From Candidatus Aminicenantota bacterium (lineage in GTDB: Bacteria > Acidobacteriota > Aminicenantia > UBA2199), in assembly GCA_011772425.1 (NCBI GenBank), contig WVZO01000394.1, positions 1 to 46,570 of the forward strand: a stretch of DNA of 46,570 bases, written 5' to 3'. Positions 24,742 to 32,049 of the stretch are shown in pieces. The notes under the pieces were generated by a model. The model did not search any database. It was not told the DNA's origin and worked only from the letters and a program-made list of their open reading frames with translations. Made by a program: the position numbers and the translations under genes. The first letter of the stretch is position 1. Each line of letters begins with the position of its first letter.

Positions 24742-25554
24742 GGAGTTCTTGTCTTGCCATTCTTTAAGATGGGAGGTAATGAATTGGACAATTTGCTGGT
24801 GTTCTTCCTTTCCATTGCCCCGGATAGTCATAGGCTCAGCAAAGGTCATGTAAATGGGTTTTTGGCGTTCTAATGGGCCAAAACCTTTGATTCTTTTGCT
24901 TGGCCCCCAGAAATCGGTTTTAATAGCCGTGGGCAGTACCTTTACTCCTGTTTTTTTGGCCAACTTCACTCCGAGGGAGTTGAATTTTTCCGGGACAAAA
25001 TCGACGGAGCGGGTACTCTGGGGAAAGACAATCAGGGAATGCCCGTTTTTTAGAATTTTCTCACCCTCTGTCAGGACAATACGCAGATCGTCCCGGGGGT
25101 TTATTCGCCCCACGACAATGGGATTTCGTGACCGCATGATGGGGCCGAATACGCGGCCTTTTACCAGACTGTCTTTGACAACAAAGGTGGTGGGGCGAAA
25201 TGGCACAAAAATGCAAGGGAAGATGACGGTCTCCAGGGTACTCATGTGGTTACTGATAATCACCAGGGGTTCATTTGTTTTCCTCAGGTTGTCTAATCCT
25301 TTGAGATGAAAACGTCCACCGCATCCTTCAATACTTTTAAATATATCAAAAGAGGTTTTTATCCATTGTTCATCATCGTACCTGCCTTTAACTGCCAATC
25401 GGCTGCTTCTGATTACGATCCTGGCAAAAAGGAAGTAAAACCACCAGCGTGAATGAAAAAAAATCCTATCTCCAATGAAACGGCGGGTGTCGGCAGGGGT
25501 GTCGTAAGTATCGCCGGAAAAAGCCTCTCTTGCTGTTGATGTAATTTTGACCAT
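24736..25554 (-). CDS. PlsC-like lysophospholipid acyltransferase (HX4E variant)
   Basis: 272 residues. The PlsC acyltransferase blocks are recognisable: SNHMSTLETV (H103, E108; the family usually has HX4D), then FRPTTFVVKDSLVKGRVFGP, LIVFPQSTRSVDF (usually FPEGTRS) and GVKVLPTAIKTDF. The enzyme family transfers acyl chains to lysophosphatidic acid and relatives at the inner face of the membrane. The HX4E form is found in a recognisable sub-branch, so activity is possible but the substrate is uncertain. There is no ribosome site; a consensus promoter places the transcript start at the A of the ATG, so the mRNA is probably leaderless. Confidence 0.85.
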   Translation of the reverse strand: MVKITSTAREAFSGDTYDTPADTRRFIGDRIFFHSRWWFYFLFARIVIRSSRLAVKGRYDDEQWIKTSFDIFKSIEGCGGRFHLKGLDNLRKTNEPLVIISNHMSTLETVIFPCIFVPFRPTTFVVKDSLVKGRVFGPIMRSRNPIVVGRINPRDDLRIVLTEGEKILKNGHSLIVFPQSTRSVDFVPEKFNSLGVKLAKKTGVKVLPTAIKTDFWGPSKRIKGFGPLERQKPIYMTFAEPMTIRGNGKEEHQQIVQFITSHLKEWQDKNSV

Positions 25555-25560
25555 ATTATA

Positions 25561-25589
25561 ATTATAGCTTTTTTATAATATGACGTCAA
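25561..25589 (-). promoter_or_regulatory. Leaderless promoter for the acyltransferase gene
   Basis: On the minus strand TTGACG (25589-25584), 17 bp, TATAAT (25566-25561), then six bases and the ATG at 25554. The -35 overlaps the stop codon of the upstream gene (25586-25588). Transcription would begin at the ATG. Confidence 0.75.
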
Positions 25590-25906
25590 CCCTCCACCTT
25601 TTCCTCCAGCCACTTGGCATCAGGGTCGTAAAAGCAGCTCCACTCAGCCTTTACCTCATCTTTCCATGCTTTTTTCTTATACCTTTTGGAGAACGCGATT
25701 CGTGCTCCTTTAATTGTTTTATAGCGTGCATCTGTCAACACTATCCCATTATGAAGTGCCACCAATCGATAGTGATCATAACGGTGCAAAATGAAGACAC
25801 ACTCTATAAAATAATAAGCTGAATTGATTAACAGGGATATCTTTGTTGCTTTTTTCCCCTGATGCTTCGGCTGAGTCTGGGGTGTGGTGTGGTCCATGCT
25901 GTTCAT
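25586..25906 (-). CDS. Small hypothetical protein
   Basis: 106 residues with GAGGT before the ATG. The N-terminus is polar; the middle (LINSAYYFIECVFILHRYDH ... HNGIVLTDARYKTIKGARIAF) alternates aromatic and charged residues; the end is Lys/Trp-rich (KAWKDEVKAEWSCFYDPDAK). No family recognised. It has its own strong promoter with a palindrome just downstream of the transcript start, so it is probably repressor-controlled. It ends 31 bp before the acyltransferase gene on the same strand. Confidence 0.7.
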   Translation of the reverse strand: MNSMDHTTPQTQPKHQGKKATKISLLINSAYYFIECVFILHRYDHYRLVALHNGIVLTDARYKTIKGARIAFSKRYKKKAWKDEVKAEWSCFYDPDAKWLEEKVEG

Positions 25907-25947
25907 TGTTACCTCTTCATGCTTTTGTTTGCTTTTGCTTTGCTGTA

Positions 25948-25967
25948 TTAGAAAAATATTTTCCTAA
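25948..25967. promoter_or_regulatory. Operator-like palindrome
   Basis: A 20-bp near-perfect palindrome, TTAGAAAAATATTTTCCTAA, positioned about +4 to +23 relative to the promoter at 25978-26006. It is suited to binding a dimeric repressor; the XRE protein at 26467 is the nearest candidate (inference). Confidence 0.6.
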
Positions 25968-25977
25968 TCACGAATGT

Positions 25978-26006
25978 ATTATAATGCAAAAAATAGAATA
26001 AGTCAA
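25978..26006 (-). promoter_or_regulatory. Promoter for the 25586-25906 gene
   Basis: Minus strand: TTGACT (26006-26001), exactly 17 bp, TATAAT (25983-25978). The following 70-bp leader contains the palindrome at 25948-25967 and a run of GCTTTTG-like words. The rest of the 25907-26466 gap is very AT-rich with several AAAAATATT-type half-palindromes and no gene. Confidence 0.8.
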
Positions 26007-26288
26007 TAGTATATATGCGAAAATATTATTTTTTTTGAAATGAGGGCTGGGTGGAAATTTCCCTGATGATTGGTATTAAGGATGAATAAAGTATTATATA
26101 AAAATAAAATCCGGGCTTTGATTTTGGAGGTGACAACAAAGGAGGGGGTTGATTGACTCCTCCTGGGAAATTAAATATCCAGATATTGATATGAAAAATA
26201 TCATTTTTTTAGGGAATAATTTTTTGTTGTTCGGCGGTTGTTGTATTTTTTGCAGTTTAACTTTTTCAAATTTTTTTTTTTTTCATTC

Positions 26289-26317
26289 TTGAATTTAAAA
26301 TGAAATTGGGTTATATT
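26289..26317 (+). promoter_or_regulatory. Promoter for the second XRE gene
   Basis: TTGAAT at 26289-26294, 17 bp, TATATT at 26312-26317. The predicted leader before the ATG at 26467 is about 140 bp long and contains a GCCGGGGG stretch. Confidence 0.6.
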
Positions 26318-26466
26318 ATATTGTATGAAAGTAAGACATATTTGCTCTCAGCTTTTGCATTTTGCCAACGCCGGGGGAGTTTGTGTGCCCGGTTTTAATG
26401 GTAAAGAGTGGTGGGAGCATTTAATTGACGGAATCGAAAACAAAAAAATAAATAGAAAGGTATAAA

Positions 26467-26946
26467 ATGCTTAAAAAACTGAAAGAAGACGTTGGAGAAC
26501 GGTTTAAAGAGTTTAGGATTGACAAAAAGAAGCCGCAGCATGTGCTGGCTTCTGAATTGAAAGTCCATCAATCCACTATAACGAACATTGAACATGGGAC
26601 CACCTTTCCCAAGATCAACTATCTACAGTACTTTTATGAAAAGTACGGCTTGAATATCAATTGGCTGGTGACCGGGGAAGGCGAGATGTACATGCGAGGG
26701 CATCCCAAAGCTGGAGGGGTTTCCAAGATCATGTACCCCGAGGTTCAATATGGTGACCCGAGGTATGACCAATATGAAGATCTCACCGACCTCATGCAGA
26801 TTCCTGCCATTGAACAGGTGATACTGGCTAAGTTGATGGAGGCGAAGACTTTATTCAAGGAAGAAGTAAAACAATTTAAAGTTGATCGAGAAAAGAAGAA
26901 CCGCGAAAAAGCGAGACGGGCGTCAAGGGCCAAAGTTAAAAAGTAA
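26467..26946 (+). CDS. XRE-family transcriptional regulator
   Basis: 159 residues. An N-terminal helix-turn-helix (about 7-65) reads GERFKEFRIDKKKPQHVLAS, LKVHQSTITNIEHGTTFPK, LQYFYEKYGLNINWLVTGEG, the same spacing and closing motif as the regulator at 1409. The C-terminal half has an amphipathic stretch IPAIEQVILAKLMEAKTLFK that recurs in the next gene (IPEVRQIIEAKFAELRLLFK), and a very basic tail (KKNREKARRASRAKVKK). GAAAGG lies before the ATG. The gene downstream, its likely partner, is 304 bp away with its own promoter. DNA binding is well supported; the target is not known. Confidence 0.85.
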   Translation: MLKKLKEDVGERFKEFRIDKKKPQHVLASELKVHQSTITNIEHGTTFPKINYLQYFYEKYGLNINWLVTGEGEMYMRGHPKAGGVSKIMYPEVQYGDPRYDQYEDLTDLMQIPAIEQVILAKLMEAKTLFKEEVKQFKVDREKKNREKARRASRAKVKK

Positions 26947-27250
26947 TTTGTCCAATGCCAAAGATGTAATATGTGAAATGTACAACCAGTTATTTCTGTT
27001 TCTGGTGAAGTGGAATTGACAATTAGCAATTAAAGGGTTGATTGCTGAGAGTTGATCGTTAGTGGGTGATGTGTTGATAGGTGAGGGGAGGGTGTGGTCT
27101 GCTCGAAATATCTTCTCAAAAAATTATATTTTTTCAATTGGGGTTGTTTTTTGGGTAAAAATAAGTTATATTCTAGTTGATGAGATCAGAAAAAATGAAT
27201 AATTATTATTATTTGGCCCGGGAATATAAAACCGGTTTACCAGGGAGTAG
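26947..27250. other. Gap between the second XRE gene and its partner
   Basis: No gene. The middle (about 27035-27085) is a degenerate GTTGATN/GGTGATN word repeat; the end holds the promoter at 27144-27172. Confidence 0.5.
27144..27172 (+). promoter_or_regulatory. Promoter for the 27251 gene
   Basis: TTGTTT at 27144-27149, 17 bp, TATATT at 27167-27172. The -10 and its GTTATATT context resemble the promoter at 26289-26317, suggesting common control. Confidence 0.5.
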
Positions 27251-27712
27251 GTGATGACCAAGAAAATGAATAGCAATGCGAACAACAAACGGGTGACCCG
27301 TACAGAAATGAATCGATTGATGGCAATCCCTGAAGTCCGGCAAATTATCGAAGCGAAATTTGCCGAACTTCGTTTGCTTTTTAAAGATAAACTCCAGGAA
27401 CCGGATGAACTGGAGCTTGCTTTTTCTGATAACAATTCCAATATCATCCGATTTCCTCTGCTTGAAGTGATAGGAGCGGGTAGTGAAATGAAACCAAAAC
27501 CGCAAGATCTACAAGGAAAAAACCAACGGGAAAATATGGGAAATTTAATTAAAATTGTCGATGCCTCCAGGTATAGAAGCGAACCGGAAGAGGAACAGGT
27601 TAACATTTTCATGGAGTATTTCGAGAACCATAAGGTTATCAGAAAAGCGGTACTGGATGAGTTCTTTTTGCGAATTTTGCCTTATTCGGACATTGGCATT
27701 GAGAATGGATAG
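27251..27712 (+). CDS. Protein related to the XRE regulators' C-terminal region
   Basis: About 153 residues; the start is GTG at 27251 or the adjacent ATG at 27254, after GGGAG. No helix-turn-helix is visible. The stretch IPEVRQIIEAKFAELRLLFK matches the C-terminal half of the regulator at 26467, and the end (VNIFMEYFENHKVIRKAVLDEF) resembles the C-terminus of the regulator at 1409. It is therefore probably built from the same oligomerisation or ligand helices without DNA binding, and may form mixed complexes with the XRE proteins (inference). No known family. Confidence 0.75.
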   Translation: MMTKKMNSNANNKRVTRTEMNRLMAIPEVRQIIEAKFAELRLLFKDKLQEPDELELAFSDNNSNIIRFPLLEVIGAGSEMKPKPQDLQGKNQRENMGNLIKIVDASRYRSEPEEEQVNIFMEYFENHKVIRKAVLDEFFLRILPYSDIGIENG

Positions 27713-27745
27713 TAAGTCTCTTCAATTGTTAATTGTTCATGTCAT

Positions 27746-29635
27746 TTATCTGAGGGATATGGCGTTTAGGTCGACGGTTACGAGGCGGAGATCTTCCATG
27801 GGCTGCTGATGACTCTCTTTGACGGTAACATCGAACAAGTGGCTTCCCAGGTAGATGATAATAGCATGGGGTTTGAGTTTATCGATGGCATTTTTGAAGG
27901 CCTGTTCAAACTCTTTTGAGACGCGATACAAGAAATCGTCGAACACATATATGTTGGCGTTTTGTGCCAGTTTTAATGCAAGATAGGCGCTGTAAAAAAC
28001 CTCGTTATCCAGGGCTTTGATTTTTTGATTCAACTGCTGCCTGGTGACACCCAGGGTTTGCAGGTTTTCCCTCACCTGGAAGTCATGAAAATTCGTATGC
28101 TTGTTTTGTTGGTATAGGCGGATTTCAAACTGCAGCCAGGAATTTAATGATGTTCCCGGGTCGTGGCGGGACGGGTCAGGCTTATCGATAATGACCGCAC
28201 GTTTTGATTCCAGGTAATTGATGATGCCGTTTTTTTGTTTGGGGTCCCGGGAATGGTAAAAGTAAGTTTTTCCCATTTCCAGTTGATGGATGTCCAATTT
28301 GATGGGTTCTGAGTTTTTTGGTTGTTTTGCTGTGCGCAGCAAACCCAGTAACGTTGGTCCCAGCAGTAAAAGACAGTAAAGAAGTGTAATTCCCATTCCT
28401 TGCCAATGATTGTCTGGTAAAGCGGCCTGTGACTGGAAAATATTTTCGTTGTTCTTTACAAAAGATTCTACCGATTGATCGATATGGTTGTACCGTTTGT
28501 CAAAATAGTATTTAAAGAAGTTGTCCTTTAATTCGATGATATATGATAAAAACGCTTGATAACCATAGTAGCCCATACCGGTAAATTCTTTGGATAAGAA
28601 GGAGTAGAATAGGGAAGGGAATAAGGTGGATTGTTTTTCATGACGGGTGATCAGTTCGTTGACTTGTTTGTTCAGGTTGTCTTCGATTGATTTGTTCAGG
28701 GGCAATATGTTTTGGATGTACTCTTCCACAAATTGCCTGGCAAGGGTCCTGATTTCTTTGACTTTTTTTTCCTGCAATCGTTTGAAATATGCTTCGCCTC
28801 TTTCTTCGAAGCGTTTGCTATTGTTTAGTTTCTTGATATTTACGATTTCATTGGATTGGATGGTTTTGGCTCTTTTTTCCAGGGCCATATTGTAGATAAT
28901 GGGAACAACAAAGATGATGATAAACCAGGTCAAATAGGCACTGATGAAGAATATTTTTTTATAGCGCAGGAGCGCCGCCATCCCGGTTCCCAGGATGTAG
29001 AAGAGGGTGATAAAGAGCATCACATAGAGAGAGTATTTGAAAAAAATCGCTGTATCGGTTTTGCTGAAGGATACCCCCAGTACCCTGGCAAAAAAGTAAG
29101 CGGCCACTGTGACCGAATAAAAGTAAAAAATCAGGATAGTGAAGCGGCAGCAAAGGGTATTGAAAATATAGGACCTGGTTTTGTGAAATTGAAGAGATTC
29201 GATACTGACGAAGGTATTGAGGCCGAAATGCAGCATCAGCAGGCTGCCCAATACCAGGAAGAGGGTGGAGAAATCACCCACCAATCCGTTATTGGTAAAG
29301 ATTTTTTGTCCTTTGTAAACAGATGAGATGTTTATAATACTTTTGGTATTGATATTGCCTTCGATGGACAATATTGAAGAGTGACAAAAGACAATTAAAG
29401 GAGAGGGCTGCAAAAGTACCCGGAATCCGGAGAAACCGTATTGTTCGTAATTGAGGTAATGACTAATTTTAAGGTTTTCATATTTCAGGAAATTTTGCTT
29501 TTCAATCAGAAACTCCCTGTATTTGGCGCAACCAAAGTAGACAAAATATAAGGATAAACCGAAGAATAACAGGAATACGGAAATATTTTTTAGACTGAGA
29601 ACCCGTTTGATTTCAAGCAAAAATGTGGTTCTCAT
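27746..29635 (-). CDS. ABC-2-type permease with degenerate ATPase-like C-terminus
   Basis: 629 residues. The N-terminal part has the layout of ABC-2 permeases with a large soluble loop: a first membrane helix (about 18-36), a loop, helices at about 105-125, 155-180, 195-225 and 230-255, then a soluble helical stretch (EERGEAYFKRLQEKKVKEIR ...) and a last helix near 415-435. The C-terminal about 190 residues begin LEMGKTYFYHSRDPKQKNG, contain a Walker B-like IYVFDDFLYRV and end near HAIIIYLGSHLF, reminiscent of an ABC ATPase from which the P-loop and LSGGQ motif have been lost. It starts 6 bp after the stop of the upstream gene. No active ATPase gene is nearby. Substrate unknown. Confidence 0.75.
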   Translation of the reverse strand: MRTTFLLEIKRVLSLKNISVFLLFFGLSLYFVYFGCAKYREFLIEKQNFLKYENLKISHYLNYEQYGFSGFRVLLQPSPLIVFCHSSILSIEGNINTKSIINISSVYKGQKIFTNNGLVGDFSTLFLVLGSLLMLHFGLNTFVSIESLQFHKTRSYIFNTLCCRFTILIFYFYSVTVAAYFFARVLGVSFSKTDTAIFFKYSLYVMLFITLFYILGTGMAALLRYKKIFFISAYLTWFIIIFVVPIIYNMALEKRAKTIQSNEIVNIKKLNNSKRFEERGEAYFKRLQEKKVKEIRTLARQFVEEYIQNILPLNKSIEDNLNKQVNELITRHEKQSTLFPSLFYSFLSKEFTGMGYYGYQAFLSYIIELKDNFFKYYFDKRYNHIDQSVESFVKNNENIFQSQAALPDNHWQGMGITLLYCLLLLGPTLLGLLRTAKQPKNSEPIKLDIHQLEMGKTYFYHSRDPKQKNGIINYLESKRAVIIDKPDPSRHDPGTSLNSWLQFEIRLYQQNKHTNFHDFQVRENLQTLGVTRQQLNQKIKALDNEVFYSAYLALKLAQNANIYVFDDFLYRVSKEFEQAFKNAIDKLKPHAIIIYLGSHLFDVTVKESHQQPMEDLRLVTVDLNAISLR

Positions 29636-29641
29636 TATTTT

Positions 29642-30271
29642 TTATTGAGAGAGAATGGTCTGGGCTGTCATGGTGCAGTAATTACCGAAAAGTGATGATT
29701 CTGAAAACTGCTGGAGTAACTGCCATAGTAAGTAAATATCCGGTAATTGGTTGGCAGCCAGTTTTTCTTTGATTGGCACCAGGGTGAGTAAGATATCGTC
29801 GATATATTCCACCTGTTGTTGGTACGTGCCCAGGATATTCCCTTCGCTGAAATAAGCCTTTACCAACGCCATTACGTCGCTGTTTAATTGTTTGTCAGCG
29901 GTATAAGTGTCGTAATCAAACGTTTTAAACTTTTGAATCATTTCTTCCACATAGCCGGCTTGTTTTCCCAGGGTGTGCGCTTGCGCATAATTGTCCTTTG
30001 CTTTTTCCAGTTCAGTGATGGCTTTTTCCATATACTCCAATGCTATTAGGTAGTTGAGGGATTCTTTGGCAGACTTTTCATATTCTTTCATTAAAATGTT
30101 CGCGTGAGAATAAGCGTTAAAAAAGTGAATGGTTCCGTCAATAACCGAGCTCTCAATCTTTGACCTGTTTATTCCATCAGGAAAGACCGGCACGATGTCG
30201 TTCATGTTTATAAGGGCCTGCATTACGAATGCAAAACCTAATGTGATTAGGATAAAAATAGCTTTTTTCAT
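29642..30271 (-). CDS. Exported helical protein, operon partner of the permease
   Basis: 209 residues. The frame is open further upstream to 30376, but AGGAGG lies five bases before the ATG at 30271 and the promoter at 30296-30324 falls inside the longer frame, so the shorter start is used. The N-terminus is hydrophobic (KKAIFILITLGFAFVMQALI), a signal or anchor. The rest is helical with TPR-like character (LNYLIALEYMEKAITELEKA, YAQAHTLGKQAGYVEEMIQK). It is followed after 6 bp by the permease gene, so the two form an operon; it may be an extracytoplasmic subunit of that transporter (inference). Confidence 0.8.
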   Translation of the reverse strand: MKKAIFILITLGFAFVMQALINMNDIVPVFPDGINRSKIESSVIDGTIHFFNAYSHANILMKEYEKSAKESLNYLIALEYMEKAITELEKAKDNYAQAHTLGKQAGYVEEMIQKFKTFDYDTYTADKQLNSDVMALVKAYFSEGNILGTYQQQVEYIDDILLTLVPIKEKLAANQLPDIYLLWQLLQQFSESSLFGNYCTMTAQTILSQ

Positions 30272-30295
30272 AAATCCTCCTGTTTTTGTATCCAC

Positions 30296-30324
30296 ATGAT
30301 AATTGAAAAAAATAGAAAAGTCAA
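30296..30324 (-). promoter_or_regulatory. Promoter of the permease operon
   Basis: Minus strand: TTGACT, 17 bp, TATCAT. It lies about 25 bp upstream of the 30271 start codon. Confidence 0.7.
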
Positions 30325-30462
30325 CCCCAATTCTTGAAAAAAATAATTTTATTTTCAAAACCATTAGGAATATCAATTTTTCAATCCATTAAACTCCAGG
30401 ATTGCTGTGGATTTCCGGGTGGTATGAAATCAATCTCAGCGGTGGAAGTTTTTTTCGCGCCG

Positions 30463-30490
30463 TTGCAAACTTTTGTTTTTTTGGTATACT
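30463..30490 (+). promoter_or_regulatory. Promoter of the DUF438 gene
   Basis: TTGCAA at 30463-30468, 16 bp, TATACT at 30485-30490, followed by AAGGAGG and the ATG at 30513. This excludes the longer open frame from 30402 as the translated form. Confidence 0.7.
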
Positions 30491-30512
30491 AGAGCAGAAA
30501 GAAGGAGGTAAA

Positions 30513-31958
30513 ATGGAATTAAATGCAAAAGTCAAAATAGATGCCATCTTGAAAACATACCCGTTTTTACTGGAATTTATGGTAGATCAATGGCCGGCGT
30601 TTAAAAAACTGAAAAACCCCGTGCTGCGGAAAACCATCGGCAAAATGGCCACTATGGGTCAAGCAGCTGCAATGGCAGGAGTCGATGTGGGGGTTCTTTT
30701 AAATGATATTGCCTATAAGATAGAAAAACAAACCGGAAACCGTCCCACCGTCACAACAGGAGAGCCCGATACTCCCGAAGCGTTTATAGACAAAGAGGCG
30801 CGAGAGGAGGTTCTAAAAGATATTATTCGAGACCTGCACGCCGGCAAAGACCTGGAAGAGCTGAAACAGCGCTTTCGAAAACTCATCGAGGATGTAGCTC
30901 CTCATGAAATTGCCAACATGGAACAGCGGCTCATTGAAGAGGGCATGCCTGCAGAAGAAGTTAAGGAATTGTGCGATGTTCACGTTCAAATTTTCCAGGA
31001 ATCTTTGAAGAAACACGAAATTCCCGGTGCTCCTCCAGGTCATCCCATCCATACGTATATGAAAGAAAACAGACGGACTGAGGAAATTATCCGGGAGTTG
31101 GAAGATATGATGGAGAAAAAACAAGATAACGTCCAGGTTGCCAGCAAACTGGATGAACTGTCCCATATCAATTTCCATTATTTGAGAAAGGAAAACCAGT
31201 TGTTCCCCCTGCTGGAAAAGAAAAACGTATCCGGCCCTTCCACTGTCATGTGGGGTATTCATGATGACATTCGCGAAACCTTTAAAAAGCTCGAAAGCAT
31301 CCTGACAGATTCACCCGAAGCTGGAATACTTGAGAAAGAATTGACTAATTTGGTCACTCTTATTCGGGATATGATCTACAAAGAGGAACGGATTCTTTTC
31401 CCCATGGCTCTTGAAGTTCTATCTGAAGAGGAATGGGGAAGAGTGAAGCAAGGCGAGGAAGAAATCGGTTTCTCCTGGGTCCAACCGGATAAAGGATGGG
31501 AACCCAAAACAGGCGTTGAAAATAGAGGAAAGAAAGAAGCAGCGCAGGCGGGCCTTAACCTGGATACGGGAACCCTTACCCGTGAACAGGTCAACTTACT
31601 GATCAACCATCTGCCCATTGAGGTTTCTTTTGTAGACGAAAACGACGAGGTGCGGTTTTACTCTCACAGCGGCGGCAAACGAATCTTTCCTCGCAGTCCT
31701 GGTGTCATTGGCAGAAACGTGCAGAATTGTCATCCCAGAAAAAGTCTCGAGGCTGTGGAAAAAATTCTAGCCGAGTTCCGTGCAGGGAGAAGGGATACGG
31801 CTGAGTTCTGGATTCAAATGAGCGGCCAATTCATCCTTATTCGCTATTTTGCCCTCCGGGATGACAACGGAACGTACAAGGGCACATTGGAAGTGACCCA
31901 GGAAATCACCGATATCCGCAAACTGGAAGGAGAAAAACGACTCCTGGATTGGGAATAG
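30513..31958 (+). CDS. DUF1858/DUF438/hemerythrin/PAS protein
   Basis: 481 residues. An N-terminal DUF1858-like domain (residues 5-65: AILKTYPFLLEFMVDQWPAF ... VGVLLNDI); DUF438 (about 95-180: LKDIIRDLHAGKDLEELKQR ...); a hemerythrin-like four-helix domain (about 180-315) with candidate iron ligands in GHPIHTYMKEN, HINFHYLRKENQLFPLLE, WGIHDDI and KEERILFPMALE; and a C-terminal PAS domain (LPIEVSFVDENDEVRFYS ... IGRNVQNCHP). Such proteins bind iron, nitric oxide or oxygen and are linked to nitrosative stress or metal-centre repair. Start chosen from the ribosome site AAGGAGG. It stands alone with its own promoter. The exact ligand is not known. Confidence 0.9.
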   Translation: MELNAKVKIDAILKTYPFLLEFMVDQWPAFKKLKNPVLRKTIGKMATMGQAAAMAGVDVGVLLNDIAYKIEKQTGNRPTVTTGEPDTPEAFIDKEAREEVLKDIIRDLHAGKDLEELKQRFRKLIEDVAPHEIANMEQRLIEEGMPAEEVKELCDVHVQIFQESLKKHEIPGAPPGHPIHTYMKENRRTEEIIRELEDMMEKKQDNVQVASKLDELSHINFHYLRKENQLFPLLEKKNVSGPSTVMWGIHDDIRETFKKLESILTDSPEAGILEKELTNLVTLIRDMIYKEERILFPMALEVLSEEEWGRVKQGEEEIGFSWVQPDKGWEPKTGVENRGKKEAAQAGLNLDTGTLTREQVNLLINHLPIEVSFVDENDEVRFYSHSGGKRIFPRSPGVIGRNVQNCHPRKSLEAVEKILAEFRAGRRDTAEFWIQMSGQFILIRYFALRDDNGTYKGTLEVTQEITDIRKLEGEKRLLDWE

Positions 31959-31964
31959 GCACTT

Positions 31965-32020
31965 ACAGTGCGGTAAGCATTTACAATGCGGTAAAAGGTA
32001 GAGGGGCGGTGCGGTAAAAC
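31965..32020. repeat. TGCGGTAA repeat after the DUF438 gene
   Basis: Three copies of (TTACA)(G/A)TGCGGTAA follow the stop codon. GCATTTACAATGCGGTAAAA also occurs, inverted, inside the repeat at 44555-44582, so this is a dispersed element. Confidence 0.65.
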
Positions 32021-32049
32021 GTCAAAGCATGAGACCCGGAACCTTTTTT

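Noticed and set aside
30402..30512. Longer N-terminus for the DUF438 protein
   Set aside because: It contains the promoter, and AAGGAGG sits right before the ATG at 30513; the DUF1858 domain starts there.
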